Part shown: positions 34,627 to 43,023 of the stretch, piece after piece
How the letters are laid out: every line of letters begins with the position of its first letter
Numbering within the stretch: position 1 is the first letter of the stretch
From: Jejuia sp043557195
Lineage (GTDB): Bacteria; Bacteroidota; Bacteroidia; Flavobacteriales; Flavobacteriaceae
Reading direction: 5' to 3'
NCBI GenBank assembly: GCA_043557195.1
Contig: CP121314.1
Span: 1,116,001 to 1,180,000, forward strand
DNA: 64,000 nt
Translations under genes and position numbers: made by a program
The notes under the pieces: model-generated
What the model saw: the letters and a program-made list of their open reading frames with translations, nothing else
Database searches by the model: none
Told to the model about the DNA's origin: nothing

Positions 34627-35412
34627 TTATTCTTCTTTTTGATTTTCTTTATATTCTTTGAGCTTTTTCTTCAGAAACTCTAAGACTTCTAAGTCTGGTT
34701 TTCCTGCACAGGTTTCATAAAAGTTCTCATCCATCTCGCAGAAATAGAAAAAGTCTACCCGATACTCTTCATCTAAAGCATTTATGCTGAATAAACTCTC
34801 TGAAAAATCTTCCCTAATTTTTTTAATCAGTGCTTCATTTCGCTCATGCTCTACCCGTTTTTTAAGCATTTTGGTTCTTCCAGTTATACCATTAAGAATT
34901 GGATTTAAAGGTATTGAACCCGTAAAAGCACCAAGCAACATCTTAGGTTTAAATTCTCCTGCTTCCGCCAACCTTCTCTCGCTCTGTGTGGCGAGCTTGC
35001 CTTTATAACCTGGTATTCCTAAATCGTAAAAATTAATTGGTGCTTCACCTTCTACATTTCCAATATCTGAACCTAAATCACCTGTGAGCACTTTACCAAT
35101 AGTAACTTGGTTTAATGTGTTTATTTGTTCAACTAAAATAACCATAACCGTTTTTGAGCTAATGATTTCTTTTGAAATTATAATCGTTTTCAATTCATGC
35201 TGAACCGAAGAAAAATTTAGAGTATCCTTTAAGCTTACAGGAATTGTAAACTCGCCTAGTCTATTTGTAATCGTAAACTTCTGAGCCGTTTTATTTATAA
35301 CGTGAATGTTTTCTACATCAGCACTACTTCGTACTCTACCTGTAATTTCAACAGATTGCGACATCCCAAGTTGAAATAAAAACAGAATGGCAAAAAGTAC
35401 TATTAACTTCAA
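34627..35412 (-). CDS. Carboxypeptidase-like regulatory domain protein (paralogue 1)
   Basis: A 261-residue exported protein with a signal peptide (residues 1-18). A CarboxypepD_reg-like beta-sandwich follows (about 20-115: VEITGRVRSSADVENIHVIN, KFTITNRLGEFTIPV, VILVEQINTLNQVTI). An alpha-rich tail ends in a lysine/glutamate-rich helix. It shares the domain order and a TGDLGSDI block with its neighbour (TGDLVTDI), so the two are duplicates. Such domains usually precede TonB-dependent receptors; here they are stand-alone. The role is unknown. Confidence 0.8.
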   Translation of the reverse strand: MKLIVLFAILFLFQLGMSQSVEITGRVRSSADVENIHVINKTAQKFTITNRLGEFTIPVSLKDTLNFSSVQHELKTIIISKEIISSKTVMVILVEQINTLNQVTIGKVLTGDLGSDIGNVEGEAPINFYDLGIPGYKGKLATQSERRLAEAGEFKPKMLLGAFTGSIPLNPILNGITGRTKMLKKRVEHERNEALIKKIREDFSESLFSINALDEEYRVDFFYFCEMDENFYETCAGKPDLEVLEFLKKKLKEYKENQKEE

Positions 35413-35499
35413 AAACGAATTATTTAAGTCATAAATTACGTAACTAATGTCTTAAACAAATCAAAAATGGCTTCTAAAGTTTTGTTAAATAAGAAGTCT

Positions 35500-36303
35500 T
35501 TATCCTTTATTCTTTTTTAAAAATTCTACGCTTTTTTCATTCAAAAGCTCCAAAAATTCTAATTCTCTCCCGTAATTCAACAGCGTAAAATCAAAGTCTC
35601 CACTTTCTACATAGGCAATAAAATCTTCTACGCGATGTTCTGGAATTTTAAAATTATCTACCAAAAATTCTGAAGCAAAATAATACTTAATAGCTTTGGT
35701 GGGTACTTCAGGTATTTCAGATGCTTTTTTCTCCTTAGCTTCAGACCTAAAAATCGGGAGTAATAATTGATCTACCACATTAACGATATTCAAACCATTA
35801 TAAAATTGATTACGTTGAATATCATCGCCAAGATTGGTAACCTCAGTTTTATAATCGGTTTCAAAATTATATTCACTACTGTGTTTCACTCCAAAATAAA
35901 GTGCATCCAACTTAGGATTAAACGTTTTAGAACCATCAATATCTGTTACCAAATCACCTGTTAACCCTTTAGTTTTAACTATAATTTCATCAAGCTTATT
36001 AATTTCCTCAATCAAAAATATTTTCATACTTCTAGAGGCAATAATATCTTTATTCACCTTAAAATTCAAATTTTGAAATTGTAATGCACTTACCTCTACA
36101 ATATCATTTTCTGCAACAGCTATTGTGAACTCGCCTTTATCATCGGTAATGGTACCTTTATTTGAAGATGCATTAAAAATTGTAATACCCGATATATCAT
36201 TATGCTCCACCACAATTTTACCTTTCACATCAGTTCTAGTAATATCTTGGGCACCTAAATTTAAGGCAACAAAAATTGATAACAGGCTTAAAATCTTTCT
36301 CAT
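35500..36303 (-). CDS. Carboxypeptidase-like regulatory domain protein (paralogue 2)
   Basis: A 267-residue paralogue of the preceding protein. Signal peptide (residues 1-18, ending LNLGAQ), CarboxypepD_reg-like domain (DVKGKIVVEHNDISGITIFN, GTITDDKGEFTIAV, KIFLIEEINKLDEIIV), then TGDLVTDI and a helical tail ending EFLKKNKG. It lies upstream of its duplicate on the same strand, so the pair is probably co-transcribed. Confidence 0.8.
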   Translation of the reverse strand: MRKILSLLSIFVALNLGAQDITRTDVKGKIVVEHNDISGITIFNASSNKGTITDDKGEFTIAVAENDIVEVSALQFQNLNFKVNKDIIASRSMKIFLIEEINKLDEIIVKTKGLTGDLVTDIDGSKTFNPKLDALYFGVKHSSEYNFETDYKTEVTNLGDDIQRNQFYNGLNIVNVVDQLLLPIFRSEAKEKKASEIPEVPTKAIKYYFASEFLVDNFKIPEHRVEDFIAYVESGDFDFTLLNYGRELEFLELLNEKSVEFLKKNKG

Positions 36304-36453
36304 AGGTTAGGTTTTTAGTCAAAAGTACTACTATTACTTACTCAGCAATTCTTTCTTTTTCTTAAAAATACGACTTAAAACTCATTTTCTAAAATATGCC
36401 TTTCATAATATTTGTTAAAAATTTAACTAGCTTTATCCCATATAATTTTCAAG

Positions 36454-37161
36454 ATGAAACATATAATCATAGCAAGTACATCTACCGTTCATGGTAGCGG
36501 TTACTTAGAATACATTCAAGACGAACTTTCCAGCTTTTTTAAAAATGTAAAAACCATAGTTTTTGTGCCTTATGCTAGACCTAGTGGCATTTCACATAAC
36601 GATTACACCGAAATTGCAAGAAAAGCATTTTCTAAAATAGGAAAAAACGTAGTTGGACTCCATACTTTTGAAAACCCAGCAGAAGAGATTAAAAGTGCAC
36701 AAGCGATTTTTACAGGCGGTGGCAACACCTTTGTTTTGGCAAACCAACTACATAAAAACAACTTGATAGAACCCCTAAAAAATGCTATTAACAACGGCAC
36801 ACCCTATTTGGGCACTAGCGCAGGCAGTAACATTTGCGGTTTAACTATAAAAACCACTAACGATATGCCCATTGTTTACCCACCAAGTTTTAACGCTTTA
36901 GGCTTGGTGCCTTTCAACATCAATCCGCATTACTTAGATCCCGATACAAAAAGCAAACATATGGGAGAAACCCGAGAAACTCGAATTAAGGAATTTCATT
37001 TCTATAATACGCAACCAGTTGTTGGTTTGCGAGAAGGCAGCTGGCTTTTGGTTGAAAATGAAAACATTACCATAAAAGGAGCACTTCCAGCAAGAATTTT
37101 TGAATACAACAAACCACCTTATGAAGTTGAAAGCGGTACATCATTAAGCAACTTAAAATGA
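36454..37161 (+). CDS. pepE: Dipeptidase PepE (peptidase S51)
   Basis: Cytoplasmic alpha-aspartyl dipeptidase of 235 residues, the usual PepE length. The nucleophile serine is in GTSAGSNICG (near 124), after the FTGGGNTFVLANQL block. A histidine in FNINPHYLDPD fits the charge relay. It removes N-terminal aspartate from Asp-X dipeptides. It is a single gene, ending just before a structured intergenic region with a broken tRNA. Confidence 0.92.
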   Translation: MKHIIIASTSTVHGSGYLEYIQDELSSFFKNVKTIVFVPYARPSGISHNDYTEIARKAFSKIGKNVVGLHTFENPAEEIKSAQAIFTGGGNTFVLANQLHKNNLIEPLKNAINNGTPYLGTSAGSNICGLTIKTTNDMPIVYPPSFNALGLVPFNINPHYLDPDTKSKHMGETRETRIKEFHFYNTQPVVGLREGSWLLVENENITIKGALPARIFEYNKPPYEVESGTSLSNLK

Positions 37162-37171
37162 TTTTTTTTGG

Positions 37172-37250
37172 CGGGTTTTTCATGAAAAAACCGCGCTATC
37201 CGTTACTAGTTTTGGCTCGATGCGCGCCTCGCCAAAAGCTAACCACTACT
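37172..37250. repeat. Double-hairpin element abutting the truncated tRNA-Gly
   Basis: A first hairpin has arms GCGGGTTTTT and AAAAAACCGC. A second has arms AGTTTTGGC and GCCAAAAGCT around TCGATGCGCGCCTC. Then CTAACCACTACT leads directly into tRNA sequence. The order of blocks (GCTATCCG, hairpin, CCACTACT) resembles a more distant subfamily of the dispersed GCGTTA...TAACGC element, but the terminal ends are not preserved. Confidence 0.5.
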
Positions 37251-37309
37251 CTCGAACTCTCAACATTCAGCTTGGAAGGCTGACGCTCTACCAATTGAGC
37301 TACACCCGC
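37251..37309 (-). pseudogene. Truncated tRNA-Gly (anticodon TCC)
   Basis: On the minus strand, bases 1-59 of a tRNA are clear. They are the acceptor 5' arm GCGGGTG, the D arm GCTC...GAGC with AATTGGTA, the anticodon arm TCAGC-CTTCCAA-GCTGA (anticodon TCC), and the start of the T arm, GAGAG then TTCGAG. The expected T-stem return (CTCTC) and acceptor 3' arm (CACCCGC) are missing and replaced by the hairpin element. It cannot fold as a tRNA, so a functional copy must exist elsewhere, or the sequence is faulty here. Confidence 0.75.
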
Positions 37310-37437
37310 ATATCAACTAAAGGCACAACTTTTAATATATCTGCTTTATCCAGAATTTTAAAACTAAAGTCCATATGTAGTTTTTATAGTGAAGATACAT
37401 AAATTGATTAATTTTATATCTTATCAAAACAATAGTA

Positions 37438-37893
37438 ATGACTGCAAAAGAAGAGTTTTCAGTAAAAGAGATTTCTGCTGAAGAAACCTATTCAGTAAGA
37501 CATCCCATTTTAAGAGCTGGAAAGCCATTAAATACCTGCGCTTTTAATGGAGACAATTTAGAAACCACCGTACACATAGGAATATTCAATAAAAATACAG
37601 TAATAGGTGTTGCGTCTTTTATGAAAACTAGTAATGATTTATTTACCGAAATATTGCAATACCAACTTCGAGGAATGGCTATTTTACAAGAGTTTCAAGG
37701 AAAAGAGCTCGGGAAAATGCTTTTAGAGCATGGAGAAGGTTTATTACAAGAAAGAAATATTGAATTGATTTGGTGTAATGCGCGAATAATAGCCGTTAAT
37801 TTTTATAGACGTAACGGATATAAAATAACTGGTGATCCATTTGAAATTGATGAAATAGGAACTCATTATAAAATGTATAAAGCACTTACTTAA
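37438..37893 (+). CDS. GNAT-family N-acetyltransferase
   Basis: A 151-residue acetyl-CoA-dependent transferase. The beta strands IGVASFM and LRGMAILQEFQ lead into the pyrophosphate-binding loop QGKELGKMLLEHG, and the C-terminal block AVNFYRRNGYKITG is typical. The substrate is unknown. It is a single gene between the broken tRNA and the M48 protease gene. Confidence 0.9.
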   Translation: MTAKEEFSVKEISAEETYSVRHPILRAGKPLNTCAFNGDNLETTVHIGIFNKNTVIGVASFMKTSNDLFTEILQYQLRGMAILQEFQGKELGKMLLEHGEGLLQERNIELIWCNARIIAVNFYRRNGYKITGDPFEIDEIGTHYKMYKALT

Positions 37894-37902
37894 CTAAATG
37901 TG

Positions 37903-37921
37903 ACATTTTAGTATAAAATGT
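37903..37921. promoter_or_regulatory. Perfect 8-bp inverted repeat upstream of the M48 protease gene
   Basis: ACATTTTA, spacer GTA, TAAAATGT: a 19-bp palindrome about 55 bases before the ATG at 37975. The half-site TGACATTTTA also occurs upstream of the lipoprotein genes at 44497 and 45729. Confidence 0.4.
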
Positions 37922-37974
37922 GTCGTAAATATATAAGCCAAATTTTGTAATTTACTACCCTAAAACCATCGGAA

Positions 37975-38742
37975 ATGAGAGGAAGAAATTTTAAAGTAAG
38001 ACTGCTTATTGGAGCAGCAATTGCCATATTTTTTGTGCTTAAGCGTTGTAGCCAACGAGAAGAAAACCCTTATACTGGTAGAGTTCAAACGATATCCATG
38101 ACTCCTGATAAAGAGATTGCCATTGGCCTGCAAAGTGCACCACAAATGGCGCAACAACATGGAGGCCTACACCCTGACAATAAATTACAGGCTCTAGTAG
38201 ACAATGTGGGTAACAAACTTGTTAATAGCAGTATAGCAAAAGATACGCCTTATAAATACGAGTTTCATTTATTAAACGACCCAAGAACAATTAATGCTTT
38301 TGCGCTACCTGGAGGACAAATTTTTATTACCTATGCCCTTTTAGAAAAATTAAAAAATGAAGACCAACTTGCAGGTGTTTTAGGCCATGAAATCGGTCAT
38401 GTTTTAGGACGGCATAGTGCAGAACGTATTGCAGAAAGTGAATATTGGCAAGGTTTAGCAACCGCAGGTTCAGTTGGTGCAGATATGGGTGGACTTGTAG
38501 GTGGTATTGGACAACAAAAACTTCTTACTAATGGTCGTGATGATGAATTGGAAAGTGACGATTTAGGCGTTAAATTTATGATTAGAGCTGGATATAACCC
38601 TCAAGAGATGGTAGGAGTTATGAAAATTTTAAAGGAAGCTGCAGGTCCAAATCGTGTTCCTGAATTTCAAAGCACACATCCAGATCCAGACAACAGGATT
38701 GAGAAGATTGAAGAAGCTATAGAAAAATACAGAAATTTATAA
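37975..38742 (+). CDS. M48-family zinc metalloprotease, envelope
   Basis: A 255-residue protease with an N-terminal signal or membrane segment (LLIGAAIAIFFVLKRC, possibly a lipoprotein). The zinc motif HEIGH lies at 138-142 (LGHEIGHVLGRHSAERIAE), and the third ligand in DELESDDLGVKFM. It is of the BepA/YcaL/Oma1 type and is expected to act in envelope protein quality control in the periplasm. It is a single gene with a palindrome upstream and a terminator downstream. Confidence 0.92.
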   Translation: MRGRNFKVRLLIGAAIAIFFVLKRCSQREENPYTGRVQTISMTPDKEIAIGLQSAPQMAQQHGGLHPDNKLQALVDNVGNKLVNSSIAKDTPYKYEFHLLNDPRTINAFALPGGQIFITYALLEKLKNEDQLAGVLGHEIGHVLGRHSAERIAESEYWQGLATAGSVGADMGGLVGGIGQQKLLTNGRDDELESDDLGVKFMIRAGYNPQEMVGVMKILKEAAGPNRVPEFQSTHPDPDNRIEKIEEAIEKYRNL

Positions 38743-38745
38743 ATT

Positions 38746-38771
38746 AAAAAAGCCCTCAATGAGGGCTTTTC
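38746..38771. terminator. Rho-independent terminator
   Basis: GCCCTC, loop AAT, GAGGGC, with A-run before and T-run after. It serves the M48 gene and possibly the convergent ankyrin gene. Confidence 0.85.
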
Positions 38772-38811
38772 GTCGTGACTAAAACAAAATAATTATAATA
38801 GCTTTTAATAA

Positions 38812-39207
38812 TTATTTTTTCTTCTTTGCAAGTGCTTCATTTAAAACCTTTTCAGCGTCAACAGCTTTATGCAATTTAGCATACTTCATAGCTGTCATTC
38901 CTTTTGTAGATTTCACTTTTAGTTTAGCACCATTTGCAATTAAAAGTTTTAAAATATCGCATCGATTGAATTTCGCTGCATACATTGCAGGCGTCATTCC
39001 ATTAGACTTCTCATTTACATTTGTACCTAACTCAATCAATTTTTTTACAGTTTCGATATCACCTTTTGCGATAGAAACACAAAACGGATTTACGTTTGTA
39101 ATAGCTTGAGTTTTGTAAACTTTAGTTGGTTCAAATGAAGTTTTAGCATTTACACTAACAATAGAAAAGCATAATGCGATTGCGGAAATGATGATTGTTT
39201 TTTTCAT
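38812..39207 (-). CDS. Secreted ankyrin-repeat protein
   Basis: A 131-residue protein with a signal peptide (residues 1-21, ending VNAK). About three ankyrin repeats follow (GDIETVKKLIELGTNVNEKS, MTPAMYAAKFNRCDILKLLI, MTAMKYAKLHKAVDAEKVL) and a lysine-rich tail. Ankyrin repeats bind proteins; the partner is unknown. It is divergent from gpmI across a 249-base gap containing a 30-bp palindrome. Confidence 0.88.
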   Translation of the reverse strand: MKKTIIISAIALCFSIVSVNAKTSFEPTKVYKTQAITNVNPFCVSIAKGDIETVKKLIELGTNVNEKSNGMTPAMYAAKFNRCDILKLLIANGAKLKVKSTKGMTAMKYAKLHKAVDAEKVLNEALAKKKK

Positions 39208-39353
39208 GATGAAAGAATTTAATTTGATTAATGATTTGTTTTTTGATTATATTAAAGAGACGACATAAAAATCAAATTGTTACACTAAAAAATCTTAAAT
39301 AACATTTTTTTAACGTTTTTTATGATTTTTTAAGACTTCTAAAAAATTATTTA

Positions 39354-39383
39354 GAATTGATTTTAGGATCCTAAAATCAATTC
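39354..39383. promoter_or_regulatory. 30-bp perfect palindrome between divergent genes
   Basis: The 15-base half GAATTGATTTTAGGA is followed by its exact complement, centred on GGATCC. The outer runs CTAAAAAA and TTTTTTAG can also pair. It has the shape of a bidirectional terminator, yet sits between two gene starts, so it may be an operator or a leftover. Confidence 0.6.
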
Positions 39384-39425
39384 GTTTTTTAGTAAACATT
39401 CAGCCTACAATCCCTTTAAAATCCT

Positions 39426-39433
39426 TATCTTTG
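39426..39433 (+). promoter_or_regulatory. Candidate -7 box for gpmI
   Basis: TATCTTTG, 23 bases before the ATG of gpmI. Confidence 0.5.
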
Positions 39434-39456
39434 CGGCTTAAATCAAACCAATAAAA

Positions 39457-40974
39457 ATGAACAAAAAAACCATCCTTATGATACTTGATGGGTGGGGAAA
39501 ATCTCCTGACCCAAAAGTTTCTGCAATTGACAATGCAAATACACCTTTTATAGATAGTTTATACACAAAATACCCAAGTGCATCACTGAGAACTGATGGT
39601 TTACATGTTGGTTTACCTGAAGGACAAATGGGAAATAGTGAAGTAGGACACATGAATCTTGGAGCAGGTAGAATTGTATATCAAGATTTAGTAAAAGTAA
39701 ATTTAGCTGTTGAAAATAAAACCTTAGACAAAGAACAGGTTTTGGTGGATGCTTTCAATTATGCAAAAGCAAACAACAAGGATGTTCATTTTTTAGGGTT
39801 ACTAAGTAATGGTGGTGTACATTCACATATTAATCATCTAATAGGTTTAATTGATGCAGCAGAAGAAGCTGGTGTTAAAAACTCTTATGTTCATGGATTC
39901 ACTGATGGACGTGATGTAGACCCTAAGTCTGGTGCTGGTTTTATAGAGCAATTACAAAATCACATTAAAAACACAAATACTAAAATTGCAACTATTTCTG
40001 GTCGTTATTATGCAATGGACAGAGATAAACGCTGGGAGCGAATCAAATTAGTTTATGATGCTTTAGTAAATTCAAAAGGAGAATCTTCAAAAGATATTGT
40101 TACATCAATCAAGGAAAATTATTCTAATGATGTGACAGACGAGTTTATAAAGCCAATTATTGCTGTTGATGAAAACAATACACCGCTAGCAAACATTAAA
40201 GATGGTGATGTTATCATTTTCTTCAACTTTAGAACAGATAGAGGTCGTGAATTAACTGAAGTGCTATCACAAAAAGACTTCCCAGAGCACGACATGAAAA
40301 AACTCAATTTACATTATGTTACACTTACCAACTATAATGATGAGTATAAAAATGTAAATGTGATTTTCAATAAAGAAAACCTAAGTGAAACTTTAGGTGA
40401 GGTTTTAGAAAAACATAATAAAAAACAAATTCGAATTGCCGAAACTGAGAAATATCCGCATGTTACCTTTTTCTTTTCTGGTGGACGTGAAGAACCTTTT
40501 GATGGTGAACAACGTATCTTAAGAAACTCTCCAAAAGTGGCAACATACGATTTGAAACCTGAAATGAGTGCATACGAATTGAAGGATGCTCTTATTCCCG
40601 AATTGAATAAAAGGGAGGTTGATTTTGTATGTTTGAATTTTGCTAATGGTGACATGGTAGGACATACTGGTGTTATGGAAGCTGCGATAAAAGCCTGCGA
40701 AGCGGTTGATGAATGCGTAAAAGAAGTGGTTACTGCCGCGTTAGATAACGACTACACAACACTTTTGATTGCTGATCATGGGAATTGTGAAACTATGATA
40801 AATCCTGATGGTTCACCTAATACTGCTCATACAACAAATCCTGTTCCTATAATATTAATTGATAAAGATTTAAAAGAAATTAAAGATGGAATTCTTGGAG
40901 ATTTAGCACCAACAATTTTAAAACTTATTGGTGTAGAGCAACCTGAAGCTATGACACAACATCCACTAGTTTAA
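39457..40974 (+). CDS. gpmI: 2,3-Bisphosphoglycerate-independent phosphoglycerate mutase
   Basis: Glycolytic enzyme interconverting 3- and 2-phosphoglycerate in the cytoplasm. It has 505 residues, the usual length. The N-terminal metal site is MILDGWG, and the phosphoserine nucleophile is in GNSEVGHMNLGAGR (near 62). The phosphotransferase region includes GRYYAMDRDKRWER, and the second metal site is LLIADHGNCE with a following AHTTNPVP. It is intact. Confidence 0.96.
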   Translation: MNKKTILMILDGWGKSPDPKVSAIDNANTPFIDSLYTKYPSASLRTDGLHVGLPEGQMGNSEVGHMNLGAGRIVYQDLVKVNLAVENKTLDKEQVLVDAFNYAKANNKDVHFLGLLSNGGVHSHINHLIGLIDAAEEAGVKNSYVHGFTDGRDVDPKSGAGFIEQLQNHIKNTNTKIATISGRYYAMDRDKRWERIKLVYDALVNSKGESSKDIVTSIKENYSNDVTDEFIKPIIAVDENNTPLANIKDGDVIIFFNFRTDRGRELTEVLSQKDFPEHDMKKLNLHYVTLTNYNDEYKNVNVIFNKENLSETLGEVLEKHNKKQIRIAETEKYPHVTFFFSGGREEPFDGEQRILRNSPKVATYDLKPEMSAYELKDALIPELNKREVDFVCLNFANGDMVGHTGVMEAAIKACEAVDECVKEVVTAALDNDYTTLLIADHGNCETMINPDGSPNTAHTTNPVPIILIDKDLKEIKDGILGDLAPTILKLIGVEQPEAMTQHPLV

Positions 40975-40993
40975 AGAAATAATCAAAAAGAAT

Positions 40994-41001
40994 TACCTTT
41001 G
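40994..41001 (+). promoter_or_regulatory. Candidate -7 box for the HAD-like gene and map
   Basis: TACCTTTG, 22 bases before the ATG at 41024. Confidence 0.45.
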
Positions 41002-41023
41002 CTATTACTAAACCCTAAATCGA

Positions 41024-41434
41024 ATGAATTTTACTGATACACTCATCATAGCGGTTGATTTTGATGGCACCATTGTAGAAGATGCATACCCAAGAATTGG
41101 TAAACCGCAAATGTTTGCTTTTGAAACCTTAAAAAAGCTTCAAGAAGAGGGACATCGCCTTATTTTATGGACTTACAGATGTGGAGACAAGTTGGATGAG
41201 GCTGTAAAGTTTTGCGAAGACAATGGTATTCGTTTTTACGCAGTAAATAAGAGTTTTCCTGAAGAAGAATACACCAATGACATCAGTAGAAAAATAAATG
41301 CCGATTTATTTATTGATGACAGGAATATTGGAGGTTTTTATGGTTGGGGTGAAATATATCAGCTATTGACCAATAGTGATGCAAAACCTTTACAGTATAA
41401 AAAGAAAAAAGGTTTTTTAGATTTTTTTAGATAA
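41024..41434 (+). CDS. HAD-like hydrolase of the BT0820 type
   Basis: A 136-residue single-domain HAD protein. The nucleophile motif is AVDFDGTIVEDAYP (DxD), motif II is LILWTYRCG, and the C-terminal acidic motif is DLFIDDRN. It lacks a cap domain. Similar small proteins of Bacteroidota are classed as BT0820-type phosphatases with unknown substrate. It overlaps the map start by one base (TAATG), so the two are coupled. Confidence 0.88.
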   Translation: MNFTDTLIIAVDFDGTIVEDAYPRIGKPQMFAFETLKKLQEEGHRLILWTYRCGDKLDEAVKFCEDNGIRFYAVNKSFPEEEYTNDISRKINADLFIDDRNIGGFYGWGEIYQLLTNSDAKPLQYKKKKGFLDFFR

Positions 41435-42252
41435 TGATTAAAATAAAAACTAGAGAAGAAATAGAATTAATGCGCGAAAGTGCACTTATAGTATCTAAAA
41501 CATTAGGTGAGATTGCTAAAGTGATTAAACCTGGAGTTACAACTTTACAACTAGATAAAATTGCAGAAGAGTGTATAAGAGATCAAGGTGCAGTTCCCGG
41601 TTTCTTGGGTTTATATGATTTTCCGAATACATTGTGCATGAGCCCTAATTCTCAGGTAGTACATGGTATTCCTAATAGTGACCCTTTAGTTGAAGGTGAT
41701 ATTATTTCTATAGATTGTGGTGCACTTAAAAATGGTTTTTATGGAGACCATGCTTATACATTTCCTGTTGGAGAGATTGCTCCAGAAGTTGAAAAGCTTT
41801 TAAAAGTTACTAAAGAATCACTTTACGTTGGCATAAGAGAATTTAAATTGAATAATCGTGTGGGTGATATAGGTTATGCTATTCAGCAATATTGTGAAGC
41901 CCACGGCTACGGTGTAGTACGAGAATTAGTAGGACATGGTTTGGGTAAAAAAATGCATGAGGATCCTGAAATGCCTAATTATGGACGTAGAGGCAAAGGC
42001 AAAAAATTTGTTGAAGGTATGGTTGTAGCTATCGAACCTATGATTAACATGGGAACCCAGCGTATAAAACAGCATAGAGACGGTTGGACGATAACTACTT
42101 TAGATAATTTACCTTCTGCCCATTTTGAACATGATGTAGCATTAGTAGATGGCAAACCAGAATTACTTTCCACTTTTGCATATATATACGATGCTTTGGG
42201 TATAAAAAGCAATGAGGAAGATGAGTTTAGACAGGAAGCATTGGTGCTTTAA
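41434..42252 (+). CDS. map: Methionine aminopeptidase type I
   Basis: Removes the initiator methionine from nascent proteins. It has 272 residues. The five metal ligands are visible: two aspartates in SIDCGALKNGFYGDHA, the histidine in GHGLGKKMHEDP, and glutamates in VVAIEPMIN and FEHDVALV. HGIPN is the substrate-site block. It has no N-terminal zinc-finger extension. Confidence 0.95.
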   Translation: MIKIKTREEIELMRESALIVSKTLGEIAKVIKPGVTTLQLDKIAEECIRDQGAVPGFLGLYDFPNTLCMSPNSQVVHGIPNSDPLVEGDIISIDCGALKNGFYGDHAYTFPVGEIAPEVEKLLKVTKESLYVGIREFKLNNRVGDIGYAIQQYCEAHGYGVVRELVGHGLGKKMHEDPEMPNYGRRGKGKKFVEGMVVAIEPMINMGTQRIKQHRDGWTITTLDNLPSAHFEHDVALVDGKPELLSTFAYIYDALGIKSNEEDEFRQEALVL

Positions 42253-42257
42253 TTGTA

Positions 42258-43022
42258 ATGAAACAACTCTTCAAAATTGTTCTAAATACAGTACCAAGGC
42301 CTTTATTAATTAGGATGAGTTATGTTGTAAGGCCAATTATAGCTTTATTCTTAAGGGGTAAAACATTTACTGATCCTATCGATGGAAAATCCTTTAGCAT
42401 ATTCTTACCCTATGGCTATGGTAATCAACGTAACAATGTATTATCACCATCTACACTATCTCTAGAACGTCATCGCTTACTTTGGTTATACTTACAAAAT
42501 GAAACCGACTTCTTTTCGGCAGAAAAAAAAGTACTACATTTTGCACCCGAACAGTGTTTTTTAAAACGTTTTAGAAACCTGAAAAACATAGATTATACTA
42601 CAACTGATTTACTTTCACCAATTGCAGATGTAAAAGCAGATATTTGTAATCTTCCTTTTGAAGATAATAGTTACGATATCATTTTATGTAATCATGTTTT
42701 AGAGCACATACCCGACGACACCAAAGCAATGCAAGAATTGTATAGAGTTATGAAGACTGGAGGATATGGTATTTTTCAAATTCCACAAGATTTAAATAGA
42801 GAAACTACTTTTGAAGACAATTCAATAACCGATAAAAAGGAGCGTGCCAAGATTTTCGGACAGTACGATCATGTTCGTGTTTACGGGCGTGATTATTTTG
42901 ACAAACTAAGAAGTATCGGTTTTAAGGTTGATGAAGTAGATTATACAGCAACACTTTCAGATAATGTAATAGAGAAATATTGTTTAGCTAAAGGAGAAAT
43001 AATCCCAGTAGTTTCAAAATAA
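42258..43022 (+). CDS. SAM-dependent methyltransferase
   Basis: A 254-residue protein. A short N-terminal region with RGKTFTDPIDGKSF and GYGNQRNNVLSPS is followed by a methyltransferase fold: VLHFAPEQCFLKRF, DNSYDIILCNHVLEHIPDD, and ELYRVMKTGGYGIFQIP. The substrate is unknown. It is six bases downstream of map and probably co-transcribed; convergent with apbE. Confidence 0.85.
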   Translation: MKQLFKIVLNTVPRPLLIRMSYVVRPIIALFLRGKTFTDPIDGKSFSIFLPYGYGNQRNNVLSPSTLSLERHRLLWLYLQNETDFFSAEKKVLHFAPEQCFLKRFRNLKNIDYTTTDLLSPIADVKADICNLPFEDNSYDIILCNHVLEHIPDDTKAMQELYRVMKTGGYGIFQIPQDLNRETTFEDNSITDKKERAKIFGQYDHVRVYGRDYFDKLRSIGFKVDEVDYTATLSDNVIEKYCLAKGEIIPVVSK

Positions 43023-43023
43023 A

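Noticed and set aside
34627..36303. TonB-dependent receptor fragments
   Set aside because: Both proteins have complete signal peptides, similar lengths and natural ends, so they look like stand-alone paralogues rather than broken receptors.
37220..37402. Small ORF over the tRNA region
   Set aside because: It runs antisense through recognisable tRNA-Gly sequence and a hairpin element; no coding signal.
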